Source: Anaerolineales bacterium (GTDB lineage Bacteria > Chloroflexota > Anaerolineae > Anaerolineales > UBA11579). Taken from it: 64,000 nucleotides of DNA. The stretch covers positions 87,252 to 151,251 of the forward strand of contig JAHCII010000003.1 of assembly GCA_026129305.1 (NCBI GenBank), in the 5' to 3' direction. Both the position numbers and the translations under genes were made by a program. Positions 52,021-60,645 of the stretch are shown piece by piece (the first letter of the stretch is position 1; each line of letters opens with the position of its first letter). The notes beneath the pieces were generated by a model. That model did not search any database. It had not been told where the DNA came from and saw only the letters and a program-made list of their open reading frames with translations.

Positions 52021-53205
52021 ATGCCAATTAATTACCTCGATCTGCGCCAGCAAGCCAAAGCCGAAGCACTGAAGGCCAAGACCGCCTTAAAGCAGGTCGA
52101 GGAGCGCCGCGCCGTGGCGGCGGCCCTGCTGGAGCAGCGCGCCAGCGACCTGGAGGCCATCCGCCAGAGCGTGGCCGACGTAGCGCACCTGGACCCCCGG
52201 CTGCGCTGTGCCCTGCCCAGCAGCGAGCCGCTGACCCATGCCGGCGGACTGCCTGCCGCCCCCACCGCCTATACATTGATCGCTGCCGACGGCTCGCAGA
52301 TCAACCCCAATGCCCACGCGCCGCTGCACTACTTTCTGGTCAACTTGGGCGCCATCCGCCTGCAGGGCGGGGGCGACCAGGCTCCCGATGTGTTCACGCA
52401 CAGCGACCTACACGTGGCCGAATACACCCGCAGTGGCGGCTATTCCGAAGAGCAGGTCAGCCTGGAACGCGACAAGGGTGAGCGCAAACTGGTCGCCGAG
52501 CTGGCCGAAAGCGCCGCCCAGCAGCCGATCATCACGTTGACCGACGGGCCGCTGGAGCTATGGGGTGAAAAGGCGGCCGGCTACGGAGATGACAAGGCCT
52601 TTAGCGAGCACCTCAGCGAGTATCTGGCGATGCTGGAGCAGCTGCACCAGCGCGGGGCAGCCACGGCCGGCTACGTGGACAAGCCGCGCGCCGACCTGCT
52701 GGTGCGCATGCTGGAGGTGCTGCAGCTGCCCGAAGGTTCTGATGCGCAGGCCCTGCGGGCGCGCCCGCTGCGCGGCGTGACCGATGCGCACTTGCTGCGC
52801 GACCTGCTGCAGCCCGGTGAGCGCTCCGCCGTGTTCGGCATCCAGTCCCAATCCGCCGGGCGCTACTTCGGCCATTTGGCGCTGCACTTCTTCTATCTCA
52901 ACGTGGGCAAGCCCGGTGCACCCTGGCTGGCCCGGGTCGAGATCCCCGGCTGGGTGGCGAGCAACCCTGCCTTGCTGGACGCTTTGCATGCTGTGGTAGT
53001 AAGCCAAAGCCAAATCCTAGGCTCTTACACCTATCCCTATGTGCTGCACCGGGCGCACGAGATCGCGCTGGTGAAGTATGAAGAACACGAGCAGGTGGCT
53101 CAGCTGATCATCAACGAATTGCGCGCCATGGGCGTGGAGCCCGGCGAGCTCTCCCAGAAACAGGCGGCCAAGAACCTGCCCGGCCGCAGGAGGTTTACGC
53201 TATGA
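52021..53205 (+). CDS. nurA: NurA-domain nuclease
   Basis: NurA is a manganese-dependent nuclease that resects DNA ends together with the HerA helicase. The 394-aa product has an N-terminal coiled coil (EALKAKTALKQVEERRAVAA) and a NurA domain with acidic catalytic motifs LIAADGSQINPN and IITLTDGPLELWG, and a C-terminal YPYVLHRAHEIALV motif. Its stop overlaps the next start (ATGA), and a HerA-type ATPase gene lies about 1.1 kb downstream on the same strand, supporting the assignment. Confidence 0.88.
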   Translation: MPINYLDLRQQAKAEALKAKTALKQVEERRAVAAALLEQRASDLEAIRQSVADVAHLDPRLRCALPSSEPLTHAGGLPAAPTAYTLIAADGSQINPNAHAPLHYFLVNLGAIRLQGGGDQAPDVFTHSDLHVAEYTRSGGYSEEQVSLERDKGERKLVAELAESAAQQPIITLTDGPLELWGEKAAGYGDDKAFSEHLSEYLAMLEQLHQRGAATAGYVDKPRADLLVRMLEVLQLPEGSDAQALRARPLRGVTDAHLLRDLLQPGERSAVFGIQSQSAGRYFGHLALHFFYLNVGKPGAPWLARVEIPGWVASNPALLDALHAVVVSQSQILGSYTYPYVLHRAHEIALVKYEEHEQVAQLIINELRAMGVEPGELSQKQAAKNLPGRRRFTL

Positions 53206-53804
53206 ACGACGCCCAAGCCTATAAAGTCGGCTATCTGTTGCGCTCGGCGATCACCGGCTTCGTGGTCGGTACGCGGGTCAGCGAGCAGGACGCGCCGCAG
53301 TTCGGCGCGCTGGTTAAGGCTCCGCTGAACCCCGGCATGTGGATCTATGGGCTGATCTACGCCATGCACATCGACGACGACGGCACGGTGCGCCAGATCG
53401 CCACCACGGACCAGGTGGACGAAGCCGTGATCGCCGACAACCGCAAGAATCGCACCGTGCCGCTGGAGATCAGCGTGCTCACCGTGGGCCACCGCCGCGA
53501 AGACGCCGTCTCGCACCTGCTGCCGCCGCGCGCCCCGCTGAGCCTGGACATCGTTTGGCAGTGCCAGCCCGCCGAGGTAGCCGAGTTCACTGAGCGGCTG
53601 GGCTATTTCCGCCACATCCTGCGCAACACCGCCAACCCGGAACTGCCGGCGGCTGAACTACTGGCGGCGCACATCCAGCAGGCCGCCGCCGACCAGCCGG
53701 ACGGCGCCTGGCGGCAGCGCGCCTCGCAAGAGATCATTACCCTGCTGCGCGATGATTACGAAACGCTGATGCAGGTGATGAGCGCGCTGGCTGACACTGT
53801 GTGA
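53202..53804 (+). CDS. HAS-barrel-like protein of the NurA-HerA locus
   Basis: The 200-aa product begins with a beta-rich segment (SAITGFVVGTRVSEQDAPQF then WIYGLIYAMHIDDDGTV) that resembles the N-terminal HAS barrel of the HerA protein encoded downstream (GFVVGGSLKTHLLARLQVPP, then WLFHGLVTDLQLG). The C-terminal half is helical. HAS barrels dock HerA to NurA-type partners, so this may be a stand-alone adaptor. The resemblance is by pattern and needs a profile search. Coupled to nurA by an ATGA overlap. Confidence 0.7.
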   Translation: MNDAQAYKVGYLLRSAITGFVVGTRVSEQDAPQFGALVKAPLNPGMWIYGLIYAMHIDDDGTVRQIATTDQVDEAVIADNRKNRTVPLEISVLTVGHRREDAVSHLLPPRAPLSLDIVWQCQPAEVAEFTERLGYFRHILRNTANPELPAAELLAAHIQQAAADQPDGAWRQRASQEIITLLRDDYETLMQVMSALADTV

Positions 53805-53846
53805 AAGGTCAAAGGCAGGTGAGAGGTTCGATTTCGGAAGTGAGAA

Positions 53847-54221
53847 TTGGAAGCTAAAGCAGATACTAGGCAAGACCTCAAGTTACGTACTAGGCAATTC
53901 AGTTTGCGCGCGATTAGTCTGGTCGATAGCTTACCGCGGCGCAAGAGCGCCACAGTAATTGGCAACCAATTGCTGCGAGCCGCCACATCGGTGGGAGCCA
54001 ATGACCGCGCGGCTCTACGCGGCCGCTCAAGGGCAGAGTTCATCTCTAAGCTCAACATTGCTTTGGAAGAAGCCGACGAATCGCTCTATTGGCTGGAGCT
54101 GCTCAGTGAAGCGCGACTGGCGCCTGTAACGCAACTTCACGGCCTATTGGACGAAGCCAACCAACTTGTCGCCATCCTCGCTGCTTCGGCCAAAACCGCC
54201 CGCCAGAACAACATCAAATAG
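53847..54221 (+). CDS. four-helix-bundle protein (23S rRNA intervening-sequence family)
   Basis: The 124-aa product has the features of the family first found inside 23S rRNA intervening sequences (TIGR02436-like): an N-terminal basic helix, IGNQLLRAATSVGANDRAAL, RSRAEFISKLNIALEEADES and LYWLELLSEA. Function is unknown; it forms pentameric helical bundles in known members. An in-frame TGA at 53841 forces a TTG start at 53847, and no ribosome-binding site is visible. It separates the nurA/HAS-barrel genes from herA, and its surroundings look more AT-rich, which suggests later insertion. Confidence 0.82.
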   Translation: MEAKADTRQDLKLRTRQFSLRAISLVDSLPRRKSATVIGNQLLRAATSVGANDRAALRGRSRAEFISKLNIALEEADESLYWLELLSEARLAPVTQLHGLLDEANQLVAILAASAKTARQNNIK

Positions 54222-54279
54222 CAATGAAACTTCTGACTTCCGCATTCGGCACTCTTACTTGCATTTATTGAGGTGATTC

Positions 54280-55938
54280 ATGACAGATCAGCAATCAGCA
54301 ATCAGCAATCAGCAATCAAGCGGCGGCCGCCGCCGAGTCGGCTTCGTCGTGGGCGGCAGCCTGAAAACCCATCTGCTGGCCCGCCTGCAGGTACCCCCCC
54401 AACAAGTGCAGGAGGGCGCCTTTGTGGTCATCGAGAGCAACGACTGGCTCTTCCATGGTCTGGTCACCGACTTGCAGCTGGGCGCCACCAACCCGCGCTT
54501 TGCCGACGAGCAGACGACCAACCGCCTGCCCGGCGAATTGGCTGGTCTGCTGCAAGGCCAAACGCTGTACACCAACCTGGAGATCCTGCCCGCCCTGATG
54601 TTCACCGGCGGCGAAGAACGCCAGGGACCCCTGCCGGTCAAGACCGTGCCCTCGCACCAGGCGGATGTGTTCCTGGCCAGCGAAGGCGATGTGGCCGAAG
54701 TGTTCCAAGGCGACTTTGTGCTGGGCCACACCCGCGAGCAAAACCACCCGGTGGCGATCGACCTGGACAAATTGGTCAAGCGCTCTTCCGGCATCTTCGG
54801 TGCCACCGGCACCGGCAAGAGCTTTCTGACCCGGCTGATGCTGGCCGGGCTGATCCAGCATGATGCTGCTTCGGTGCTGGTGCTGGACATGCACAACGAG
54901 TACGCCTACAACGATCAGGACGAGAACGGCAACCCGGTCAGCGGCTTGCGCGACAAGTTCCCTGCCAAGGTGCGCGTGGCCGGCCTGGGGGCCGGGGCGA
55001 CCATCCGCGGCAAAACGCCCGACTTCAACCTGGAAATCGCCATGAGCGACATCCAGCCCGGCGACATCGAACTGCTCACCCGCGAGCTTAACCTGAAGGA
55101 AACCACGTCTGCCACTCTGGACGCCCTGCTGGCCAGCTTCGGGCCTACCCAGTGGTTTAGAGCGTTCAAAGAGATGTCACGAGCCAAGGTGGAAGGCGAT
55201 GACGGGAAGAAGACGGACGCCCCAGGCAGCGTGGCGGCCTGGGCCAGAGAGAACAACGTCAACGAAATGGCTGCCGAGGGTTTGCACAACAAACTGGGCA
55301 AGGTGTTCCGCCTGGCCTACCTGGCAGAAAAACCAGCGGTGGACACCGTGGGCGAGATCGTCAAATCGCTGGAAGCGGGCCAGCACGTGATCCTCTCCTT
55401 CGGCAAGCACGAGAGCGACCTGGATTATCTGCTGGTCAGCAACCTGCTCACCCGCCGGATCCGTGAGCGTTGGGAGCAGACCACCAATGAGCTGCGCAGC
55501 AACAACAAAGGCGAACCGCGCCCGCTGGTCATCGCCGTGGAGGAGGCCCACAAACTGCTCAACCGCGAGATGGCCGTGCAAACCACCTTCAGCACCATCG
55601 CCCGCGAGCTGCGCAAATATTACGTGACCCTGCTGATCATCGACCAGCGCCCCAGCCAGATCTACGACGAGGTCATGTCGCAGTTGGGCACGCGCATCTC
55701 CGGCTGGCTGGGCGACGACGACGACATCCGCGCCGTACTCAGCGGCCTGGCCGGCCGCGAGGCGCTGCGCGGCATGCTAGCGCGCCTGCAGCCGAAGGAG
55801 GAAGTGCTGCTGCTGGGCTGGGGCGTGCCGATGCCGTTGCCGATCCGCAGCCGCCGCTACGACGACAGGTTCTGGGAGGAGCTGCAGGGCAAAGGCAAGA
55901 AGGCCGCAAAGCGGGTGGATGAGGAACTGGGGTTTTAG
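54280..55938 (+). CDS. herA: HerA-type hexameric ATPase/helicase
   Basis: HerA translocates along DNA as a hexamer and couples to NurA. The 552-aa product has an N-terminal HAS barrel (residues 20-130), Walker A GATGTGKS (174-181), Walker B-like ASVLVLDMHNEYAYND, VIAVEEAHKLLNRE as the later acidic motif and LLIIDQRPSQIYDEVMSQ near the C-terminus. GAGGTG is 5 nt before ATG 54280. Residues 3-12 are encoded by four tandem 7-bp repeats and are low in complexity (QQSAISNQQS); a start after the repeats cannot be excluded. Confidence 0.9.
   Translation: MTDQQSAISNQQSSGGRRRVGFVVGGSLKTHLLARLQVPPQQVQEGAFVVIESNDWLFHGLVTDLQLGATNPRFADEQTTNRLPGELAGLLQGQTLYTNLEILPALMFTGGEERQGPLPVKTVPSHQADVFLASEGDVAEVFQGDFVLGHTREQNHPVAIDLDKLVKRSSGIFGATGTGKSFLTRLMLAGLIQHDAASVLVLDMHNEYAYNDQDENGNPVSGLRDKFPAKVRVAGLGAGATIRGKTPDFNLEIAMSDIQPGDIELLTRELNLKETTSATLDALLASFGPTQWFRAFKEMSRAKVEGDDGKKTDAPGSVAAWARENNVNEMAAEGLHNKLGKVFRLAYLAEKPAVDTVGEIVKSLEAGQHVILSFGKHESDLDYLLVSNLLTRRIRERWEQTTNELRSNNKGEPRPLVIAVEEAHKLLNREMAVQTTFSTIARELRKYYVTLLIIDQRPSQIYDEVMSQLGTRISGWLGDDDDIRAVLSGLAGREALRGMLARLQPKEEVLLLGWGVPMPLPIRSRRYDDRFWEELQGKGKKAAKRVDEELGF
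54287..54314 (+). repeat. four tandem 7-bp repeats at the start of herA
   Basis: ATCAGCA occurs four times in a row, followed by a partial fifth (ATCA), inside codons 3-13. Gain or loss of one 7-bp unit would shift the frame. Confidence 0.9.
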
Positions 55939-55941
55939 CTA

Positions 55942-55971
55942 TTGACACGCCCAGTCAAAAGTAATTACAAT
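55942..55971 (+). promoter_or_regulatory. mazEF promoter
   Basis: TTGACA (55942-55947) and TACAAT (55966-55971) are 18 bp apart, 3 bp after the herA stop. GAGGA at 55983-55987 serves the antitoxin ATG. Confidence 0.82.
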
Positions 55972-55991
55972 GTACCTACAGCGAGGACGCG

Positions 55992-56237
55992 ATGCCTGTG
56001 AAAACAAAAATCATCAAAATCGGGAACTCCCAGGGTGTTCGCATCCCCAAGACAATGATAGAGCAAGCTCGTTTGGGAGATGAAGTCGAACTGGAGCTGA
56101 AAGCTGATTATCTGGTGATAAAACCGGCCAGTTCGCCGCGTACAGGTTGGGCAGACGCCTTTGCCAAAGCTCCGATTGACAACGAAATCCTGCCAATGCT
56201 TGAGAATGAATGGGACGAAGAAGGCTGGGAGTGGTAA
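55992..56237 (+). CDS. MazE-like (AbrB-fold) antitoxin
   Basis: The 81-aa product has the swapped-hairpin AbrB DNA-binding domain (TKIIKIGNSQGVRIPKTMIE, LGDEVELELKADYLVIKP) and a C-terminal acidic, Trp-rich tail (ENEWDEEGWEW) suited to bind and block a MazF toxin. The toxin gene overlaps its end by 7 bp. Antitoxin-toxin complexes of this type usually repress their own promoter. Confidence 0.93.
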   Translation: MPVKTKIIKIGNSQGVRIPKTMIEQARLGDEVELELKADYLVIKPASSPRTGWADAFAKAPIDNEILPMLENEWDEEGWEW

Positions 56238-56554
56238 TTAACCGCTTTGAAATCTACTTGGTGAATCTTGATCCAACCCAAGGGCGCGAAATCAAAAAGA
56301 CACGACCAGCGCTAATCATCTCTCCTAATGAAATGAATCACCACACAGGCACAGCCATCATCGCACCTATGACCACAAAAGAACACCCTTTCCCAACCCG
56401 CATAGAGTGCAGATTTCAGGGAAAGCGGGGTTGGGTGGCTCTGGATCAAATCCGCACCGTGGACAAGGCGCGTTTGGTTAAAAAACTGGGAATAATTGAC
56501 GAACAAACCGGCAAAGCCGTGCTGCAAAACATTGCCGAGATATTTGCGCCCTAA
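56231..56554 (+). CDS. MazF/PemK-type endoribonuclease toxin
   Basis: The 107-aa product has the MazF fold: RFEIYLVNLDPTQGREIKKTRPALII near the N-terminus, TGTAIIAPMTT and WVALDQIRTVDKARL with the conserved Asp-Gln-Ile-Arg. MazF toxins cut mRNA at short sequences. GTG 56231 overlaps the antitoxin end and gives the family N-terminus; an ATG at 56210 would add seven residues. Confidence 0.92.
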   Translation: MVINRFEIYLVNLDPTQGREIKKTRPALIISPNEMNHHTGTAIIAPMTTKEHPFPTRIECRFQGKRGWVALDQIRTVDKARLVKKLGIIDEQTGKAVLQNIAEIFAP

Positions 56555-56619
56555 CGCTCGATCAACAGATTCCACCCACACAGACAGGCGACTCCACCGC
56601 GCGCCCCTATATACGGCGC

Positions 56620-56649
56620 TTGACTCTATTAGCCCATCCGTTCTATACT
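56620..56649 (+). promoter_or_regulatory. promoter of the membrane protein/transglycosylase genes
   Basis: TTGACT (56620-56625) and TATACT (56644-56649) are separated by 18 bp. The leader of about 48 nt contains AAAGGAG before ATG 56704, so this unit, unlike many others here, is not leaderless. Confidence 0.82.
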
Positions 56650-56703
56650 TCGGCCATCTTATAGAACATTTGTTTCTAGGCCGCCAGGCCAAAGGAGAAC
56701 AAG

Positions 56704-57339
56704 ATGGTCAATCGAGGTTTGCTTCAACAGTTTGAATGGGCGGGCCGCCTGCCCCGCAACTTGGTCTGGGGTTTATTGACCGGCGCCGCGCTGGTCGCTT
56801 TCGAGGTCTTCAACTTTAGCACCACCGAATTCGCCATGCGCGACCTGCTAGGCGACCTGCGCTTCGGCGAGTTCGCCTGGGCCACCCTGCTGGCACTAGC
56901 CATCTGCGTGATGGACTTTGCCGGCATCGCCCACCTGTTCAGCAACAGCAGCGATCTGCGCAACAAACAGGCCCTGGAGATCTGGTACCTGTTCGGCGCC
57001 TGGCTGCTGGCTGCCACGATGAACGCCGTGCTGACCTGGTGGGGCATCACCGTGGCCATCGCCGGCCACGTCAGCCTGGGCACCAGCCTGATGGGCCGCG
57101 AGGTCATGCTGCAGACCGTGCCCGCCTTCGTGGCCGTGCTGGTTTGGCTGATACGCATGCTGGTCATCGGCGCCTTCATCACCACGGGCGGCAAAATGTT
57201 CACCCGCTCCAGCGCCGAGCGCAACAACCCGCCCACCCTGCGCCGGGCCAACCCCGCGCCGGCCAGCCGCCAAGGCCAGCCGCAGCCCGCCATGTACCAT
57301 GGGTTGGTGCCTCAGGGCCGCGACGAGAACGACTTCTAA
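56704..57339 (+). CDS. hypothetical four-helix membrane protein
   Basis: The 211-aa product has four transmembrane segments (LVWGLLTGAALVAFEVFNF, FAWATLLALAICVMDFAGIA, WLLAATMNAVLTWWGITVAI, FVAVLVWLIRMLVIGAFIT) and a soluble C-terminal tail of about 45 residues rich in Pro, Arg and Gln. No family recognised. It has its own promoter and is followed after 3 bp by a lytic transglycosylase gene, so a role in cell-wall or conjugation-like machinery is possible but unproven. Confidence 0.75.
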   Translation: MVNRGLLQQFEWAGRLPRNLVWGLLTGAALVAFEVFNFSTTEFAMRDLLGDLRFGEFAWATLLALAICVMDFAGIAHLFSNSSDLRNKQALEIWYLFGAWLLAATMNAVLTWWGITVAIAGHVSLGTSLMGREVMLQTVPAFVAVLVWLIRMLVIGAFITTGGKMFTRSSAERNNPPTLRRANPAPASRQGQPQPAMYHGLVPQGRDENDF

Positions 57340-57342
57340 ATC

Positions 57343-58038
57343 GTGGGCATGCTGCACAGCGCACCCCATGCAGAAAGAGAGGCAACCGGAAGCGGCTGCC
57401 TCTCTTTCTTGCTCTTTCCACCGATCAGTGTCGCCCTGGCCGGCGCGCTGGTCTTTTACCTGCTGACCAACATTCGCTTGCCCTTTTTAGCTGCCGCTCC
57501 AGCGAAGATGAACGCAGAGCAGCAACCCGCGGCCTACAGCGGCCGCCTGGCGGCCCTGTTCACGCCGCAAGTCCTGCGCTGGGAAGCTGAGATCCTGCGC
57601 TGGGCAGACGATGCTGGCCTGGACCCCAACCTGGTGGCCACGGTCATGCAAATCGAATCCTGTGGATACGCGCAAGCGGTTTCCCGCGCCGGCGCCATGG
57701 GCTTGTTCCAGGTAATGCCCTACCACTTTGCGGACGGCGAAAACAGCTTCGACCCAGACACCAACGCCCGCCGCGGCCTGGCCTACTTACGCAAGTCACT
57801 CGACAATTTCGGGTCGCCGCCCATGGCGATGGCGGGATACAACGGTGGCATCAACGGCGCCAGCCGCCCCGCGGCCGCCTGGGCGCAGGAAACCCGTGAT
57901 TATGTCTATTGGGGAGAAAACATCTACGCCGACGCAGTCGCCGGCCGCCAGAGCAGCCCGGTGCTGCAGGAATGGCTGGCGGCGGGCGGCGCTAGCCTAT
58001 GCGCTCAGGCTCAGCAACTGGCAGAGGCTGGCCACTGA
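57343..58038 (+). CDS. SLT-type lytic transglycosylase
   Basis: The 231-aa product has a hydrophobic N-terminal anchor (LFPPISVALAGALVFYLLTN) and a lysozyme-like SLT domain with the catalytic Glu in VATVMQIESCG, then SRAGAMGLFQVMPYHF and MAMAGYNGGINGA. It cleaves peptidoglycan glycan strands with formation of 1,6-anhydro ends. GTG 57343 or ATG 57349 are possible starts. Its last 47 bp overlap the end of the convergent histidine-kinase gene. Confidence 0.88.
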   Translation: MGMLHSAPHAEREATGSGCLSFLLFPPISVALAGALVFYLLTNIRLPFLAAAPAKMNAEQQPAAYSGRLAALFTPQVLRWEAEILRWADDAGLDPNLVATVMQIESCGYAQAVSRAGAMGLFQVMPYHFADGENSFDPDTNARRGLAYLRKSLDNFGSPPMAMAGYNGGINGASRPAAAWAQETRDYVYWGENIYADAVAGRQSSPVLQEWLAAGGASLCAQAQQLAEAGH

Positions 58039-59437
58039 GATCGGTGGTCGTATCGGCGCAGTCTGGCCCGGCCAAGGGCAAGCGCACGGTGAAGGTGCTA
58101 CCCCGATTGACGCGTGATTTCACGTCGATCTCGCCAGCATGATTGCGCACGATCCAGTAAGCAATGGATAACCCCAGGCCAAACCCAGTGCCATCCTTGG
58201 CGCGCGAACGGGAACGGTCGGCCCGGTAAAAGCGCTCAAACACATGCGGCAGATCTTCCGCGGGGATACCGATACCGCTGTCCTTGATCGCCAGAAACGC
58301 CTGCCCCTGATTTTTCGACAGATTGACAACCACTTTGCCGCCGTCTTTGGAATACTTGATCGCATTGGCCAGCAAGTTAAGCACAACCTGCTTGAGCCGG
58401 TCCCGGTCGCCACAAACGATGACCTGGTCAATCGTGTCAATTTCCAGGCTGACGCGCTCGCCAGCCAGCACATGCGCTTGGTTGAAGACTTCCAGCAAGA
58501 GCGTATCCAGCTCCACCCGGCGCTGATCCAAGGGCAGCCTGCCCGATTCGGCTTGCGCCAGCAGCAGCAGATCGGCCACCATGCGCGCCAGGCGGTCCAC
58601 CTCCAGGCCCATGCTGTGCAGGGCCTGTTCATCGTACTCGCCAATGCGGCGCATCAGGTCCAGATTGCCGCGGATCACGGTCAGCGGCGTGCGCAGTTCA
58701 TGGCCAATATCCGCCAGAAAACGGCGCTGGGTGGCAAACAGTTTCTCCAGGCGCGCCAGGGTGTCATTAAAGGCTACGATCAGCTTGCCGACCTCGTCGT
58801 CCACAATCCCTTCGGTGGGAATCCGCCGCGACAGGTCGTCCGCCCGGGTGATCTGCAAAGCGGTCTCGGTCATCTGCGAGAGCGGCTCCAGCGCCCGGCT
58901 GCCTGTGACCAGGCCGATCAAGCTGACCAGCAGGATGGCCAGCGCACTCAGGACCACCAGGTAGCGCACAATATCGGTGCGCAGCGCGTCGATCACGGTC
59001 AGCGAAGTGGCCGCTTGCATCACGCCGATCGGTGTGCCGCCGGTGTGCAACGGCACGCTGAGCACCCGGAAGTGCACCCCGCCCAGATCAGCGCTGCTGT
59101 ATATGGGCAGGCTGGTCTGCATGGCAGAAGGATCAAAGGGCGCCCGCAGCGGGCTGTCCGGCTCCACCGCCAGGGTCATACCCACCAGGTTGCCGTCCAA
59201 GTCCCAAATTTGCACAATCACACTGGAATCAAGCGAGACGCGCTCGGAAAGCACAAACTGGCCGCGCTCGTCCACGCGGGTCACATCGATCAGATCACGG
59301 GCGGTGCGGTCAAGGGTCGCATCCACTTGTCGCAGCTGCACCACAGACACCAGACCGTAGACGCTTAGTCCAAAAAAGACCAAGACGACGCCCAAGCCTA
59401 TGGTGTAGAAAAGCGTCAGCCGTGAACGAAGCGACAT
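57992..59437 (-). CDS. HAMP-containing sensor histidine kinase
   Basis: The 481-aa product has an N-terminal membrane helix, an extracytoplasmic sensor region of about 140 residues, a second helix (VVLSALAILLVSLIGLVTGS), a HAMP domain, a HisKA domain with phosphoacceptor His in DIGHELRTPLTVIRGNL and an HATPase domain (VLNLLANAIKYSKDGGKV, DSGIGIPAEDLPHVFERFY, GFGLGLSIAYWIV). It pairs with the response regulator 6 bp upstream. Stimulus unknown. Confidence 0.95.
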   Translation of the reverse strand: MSLRSRLTLFYTIGLGVVLVFFGLSVYGLVSVVQLRQVDATLDRTARDLIDVTRVDERGQFVLSERVSLDSSVIVQIWDLDGNLVGMTLAVEPDSPLRAPFDPSAMQTSLPIYSSADLGGVHFRVLSVPLHTGGTPIGVMQAATSLTVIDALRTDIVRYLVVLSALAILLVSLIGLVTGSRALEPLSQMTETALQITRADDLSRRIPTEGIVDDEVGKLIVAFNDTLARLEKLFATQRRFLADIGHELRTPLTVIRGNLDLMRRIGEYDEQALHSMGLEVDRLARMVADLLLLAQAESGRLPLDQRRVELDTLLLEVFNQAHVLAGERVSLEIDTIDQVIVCGDRDRLKQVVLNLLANAIKYSKDGGKVVVNLSKNQGQAFLAIKDSGIGIPAEDLPHVFERFYRADRSRSRAKDGTGFGLGLSIAYWIVRNHAGEIDVKSRVNRGSTFTVRLPLAGPDCADTTTDLSGQPLPVAEPERIG

Positions 59438-59443
59438 GCAGGC

Positions 59444-60121
59444 TTATTCGTCTTCGCGCAGCACATACCCCATACCGCGTACGGTGTGCAGCAGACGGGG
59501 CTCGCTGCCTTCTTCAATCTTCTGGCGCAGATAGCGAATGTAGACCTCAATAATGTTGCTCTCCCCACCGAAATCGTAGCCCCACACCTCGTCATAGATC
59601 ATCTCACGCGTCAACACTTGGCGCGGGTTGCGCATAAACAGCTCCAAGAGCTCGTACTCCTTGGCCGTCAAGTCAATCACCCGCTCACCGCGCTGCGCCC
59701 GGCGCGTGCCGGTATCCAGCTCTAAGTCCCCAAAGGTGTAGGTTTTCTGTTTGGGGGCTTGCGTGCGCCGCAGCAGGGCGCGCACCCGGGCTAAAAGCTC
59801 ATCCAGATTGAAGGGCTTGACCATGTAGTCATCCGCCCCGGCGTCCAGCCCCAGCACCCGGTCACTGACCGAGTCTTTGGCCGTCAACATCAAGATCGGC
59901 ACTTTGCCCATGGTGCGCAAGCGCTTGCACACCTCCAAACCATCCATGCCCGGCAGCATCCAGTCCAAGACCACCAAATCGGGTCGGTTGCCGGCCGCCA
60001 GCGCCAGGCCCTTCTGCCCGTTTTCAGCAGTTTCGACTTCATAGCCTTCATAGCCCAACCCGCGGCGCAGAAAGGCCAAAATTGCTTCGTCATCTTCAAT
60101 CACTAATATGCGAGTAGGCAT
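59444..60121 (-). CDS. OmpR/PhoB-family response regulator
   Basis: The 225-aa product has a receiver domain ([17 protein letters not shown], phosphoacceptor Asp53 in [13 protein letters not shown], Lys in [11 protein letters not shown]) and a winged-helix domain ([34 protein letters not shown]). ATG 60121 gives the normal N-terminus and follows GGAG; the longer frame to 60355 runs across the ribosomal-operon terminator and rplL. Partner of the kinase encoded next. Confidence 0.95.
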   Translation of the reverse strand: MPTRILVIEDDEAILAFLRRGLGYEGYEVETAENGQKGLALAAGNRPDLVVLDWMLPGMDGLEVCKRLRTMGKVPILMLTAKDSVSDRVLGLDAGADDYMVKPFNLDELLARVRALLRRTQAPKQKTYTFGDLELDTGTRRAQRGERVIDLTAKEYELLELFMRNPRQVLTREMIYDEVWGYDFGGESNIIEVYIRYLRQKIEEGSEPRLLHTVRGMGYVLREDE

Positions 60122-60193
60122 GTGCAGTTCTCCAAGTTTCTGGATTTGCTTAATAATAGCGTCAAAGATTAATAATTGCGTGAAATTAACAAC

Positions 60194-60219
60194 AAAGGCC
60201 GCCCGGGTGGGCGGCCTTT
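60194..60219 (-). terminator. terminator of the ribosomal-protein operon
   Basis: AAAGGCCGCCC and GGGCGGCCTTT form an 11-bp stem with a 4-nt loop 18 bp after the rplL stop; the minus-strand side continues with GTTGTTAATTTC. Confidence 0.85.
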
Positions 60220-60236
60220 GACTGGGACTGGCAAAC

Positions 60237-60614
60237 TTAGGCCAATTCCACCACAGCGCCGGCAGCTTCCAGCTTCGCCTTGGCGTCGTTGGCCGCTTCC
60301 TTGGTGGCGCCTTCCAGCACCTTGGTGTTGCCGGCTTCCACCTGCTGCTTGGCATCCGCCAAGCCTACATTGGTCAGCTGGCGCAGGACCTTAATGACCT
60401 CGATCTTCTTGGGACCTGCGTCCTTGATGATCACGTCAAACTCGGTCTTCTCCTCAGCTGGGGCAGCCGCCGCGCCGCCCGCAGGGGCAGCCCCCACAGC
60501 CACGGGGGCCGCAGCCGTCACGCCCCAAGCCTCTTCCAGCTTGGATACCAATTCAGCCGCTTCCACAACGGAAAGCTTGCCGAGCTCTTCTACCAATTTA
60601 TTCAAATCAGCCAT
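60237..60614 (-). CDS. rplL: 50S ribosomal protein L7/L12
   Basis: L7/L12 forms the stalk that recruits translation factors. The 125-aa product has the N-terminal dimerisation helices ([20 protein letters not shown]), an Ala/Gly/Pro hinge (about residues 38-55) and the C-terminal domain ([40 protein letters not shown]). AAGGAG precedes the ATG. Co-transcribed behind rplJ and followed by the operon terminator. Confidence 0.98.
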   Translation of the reverse strand: MADLNKLVEELGKLSVVEAAELVSKLEEAWGVTAAAPVAVGAAPAGGAAAAPAEEKTEFDVIIKDAGPKKIEVIKVLRQLTNVGLADAKQQVEAGNTKVLEGATKEAANDAKAKLEAAGAVVELA

Positions 60615-60645
60615 TTCTTACTCCTTATAGGTTCAAAATTCAACG

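Noticed and set aside
53847..54221. 23S rRNA intervening sequence
   Set aside because: The encoded protein belongs to the family found in such sequences, but no rRNA sequence surrounds it.
55942..56554. mazEF as evidence of a mobile island
   Set aside because: Toxin-antitoxin pairs are often chromosomal; no integrase, attachment repeats or tRNA-end duplication were seen nearby.
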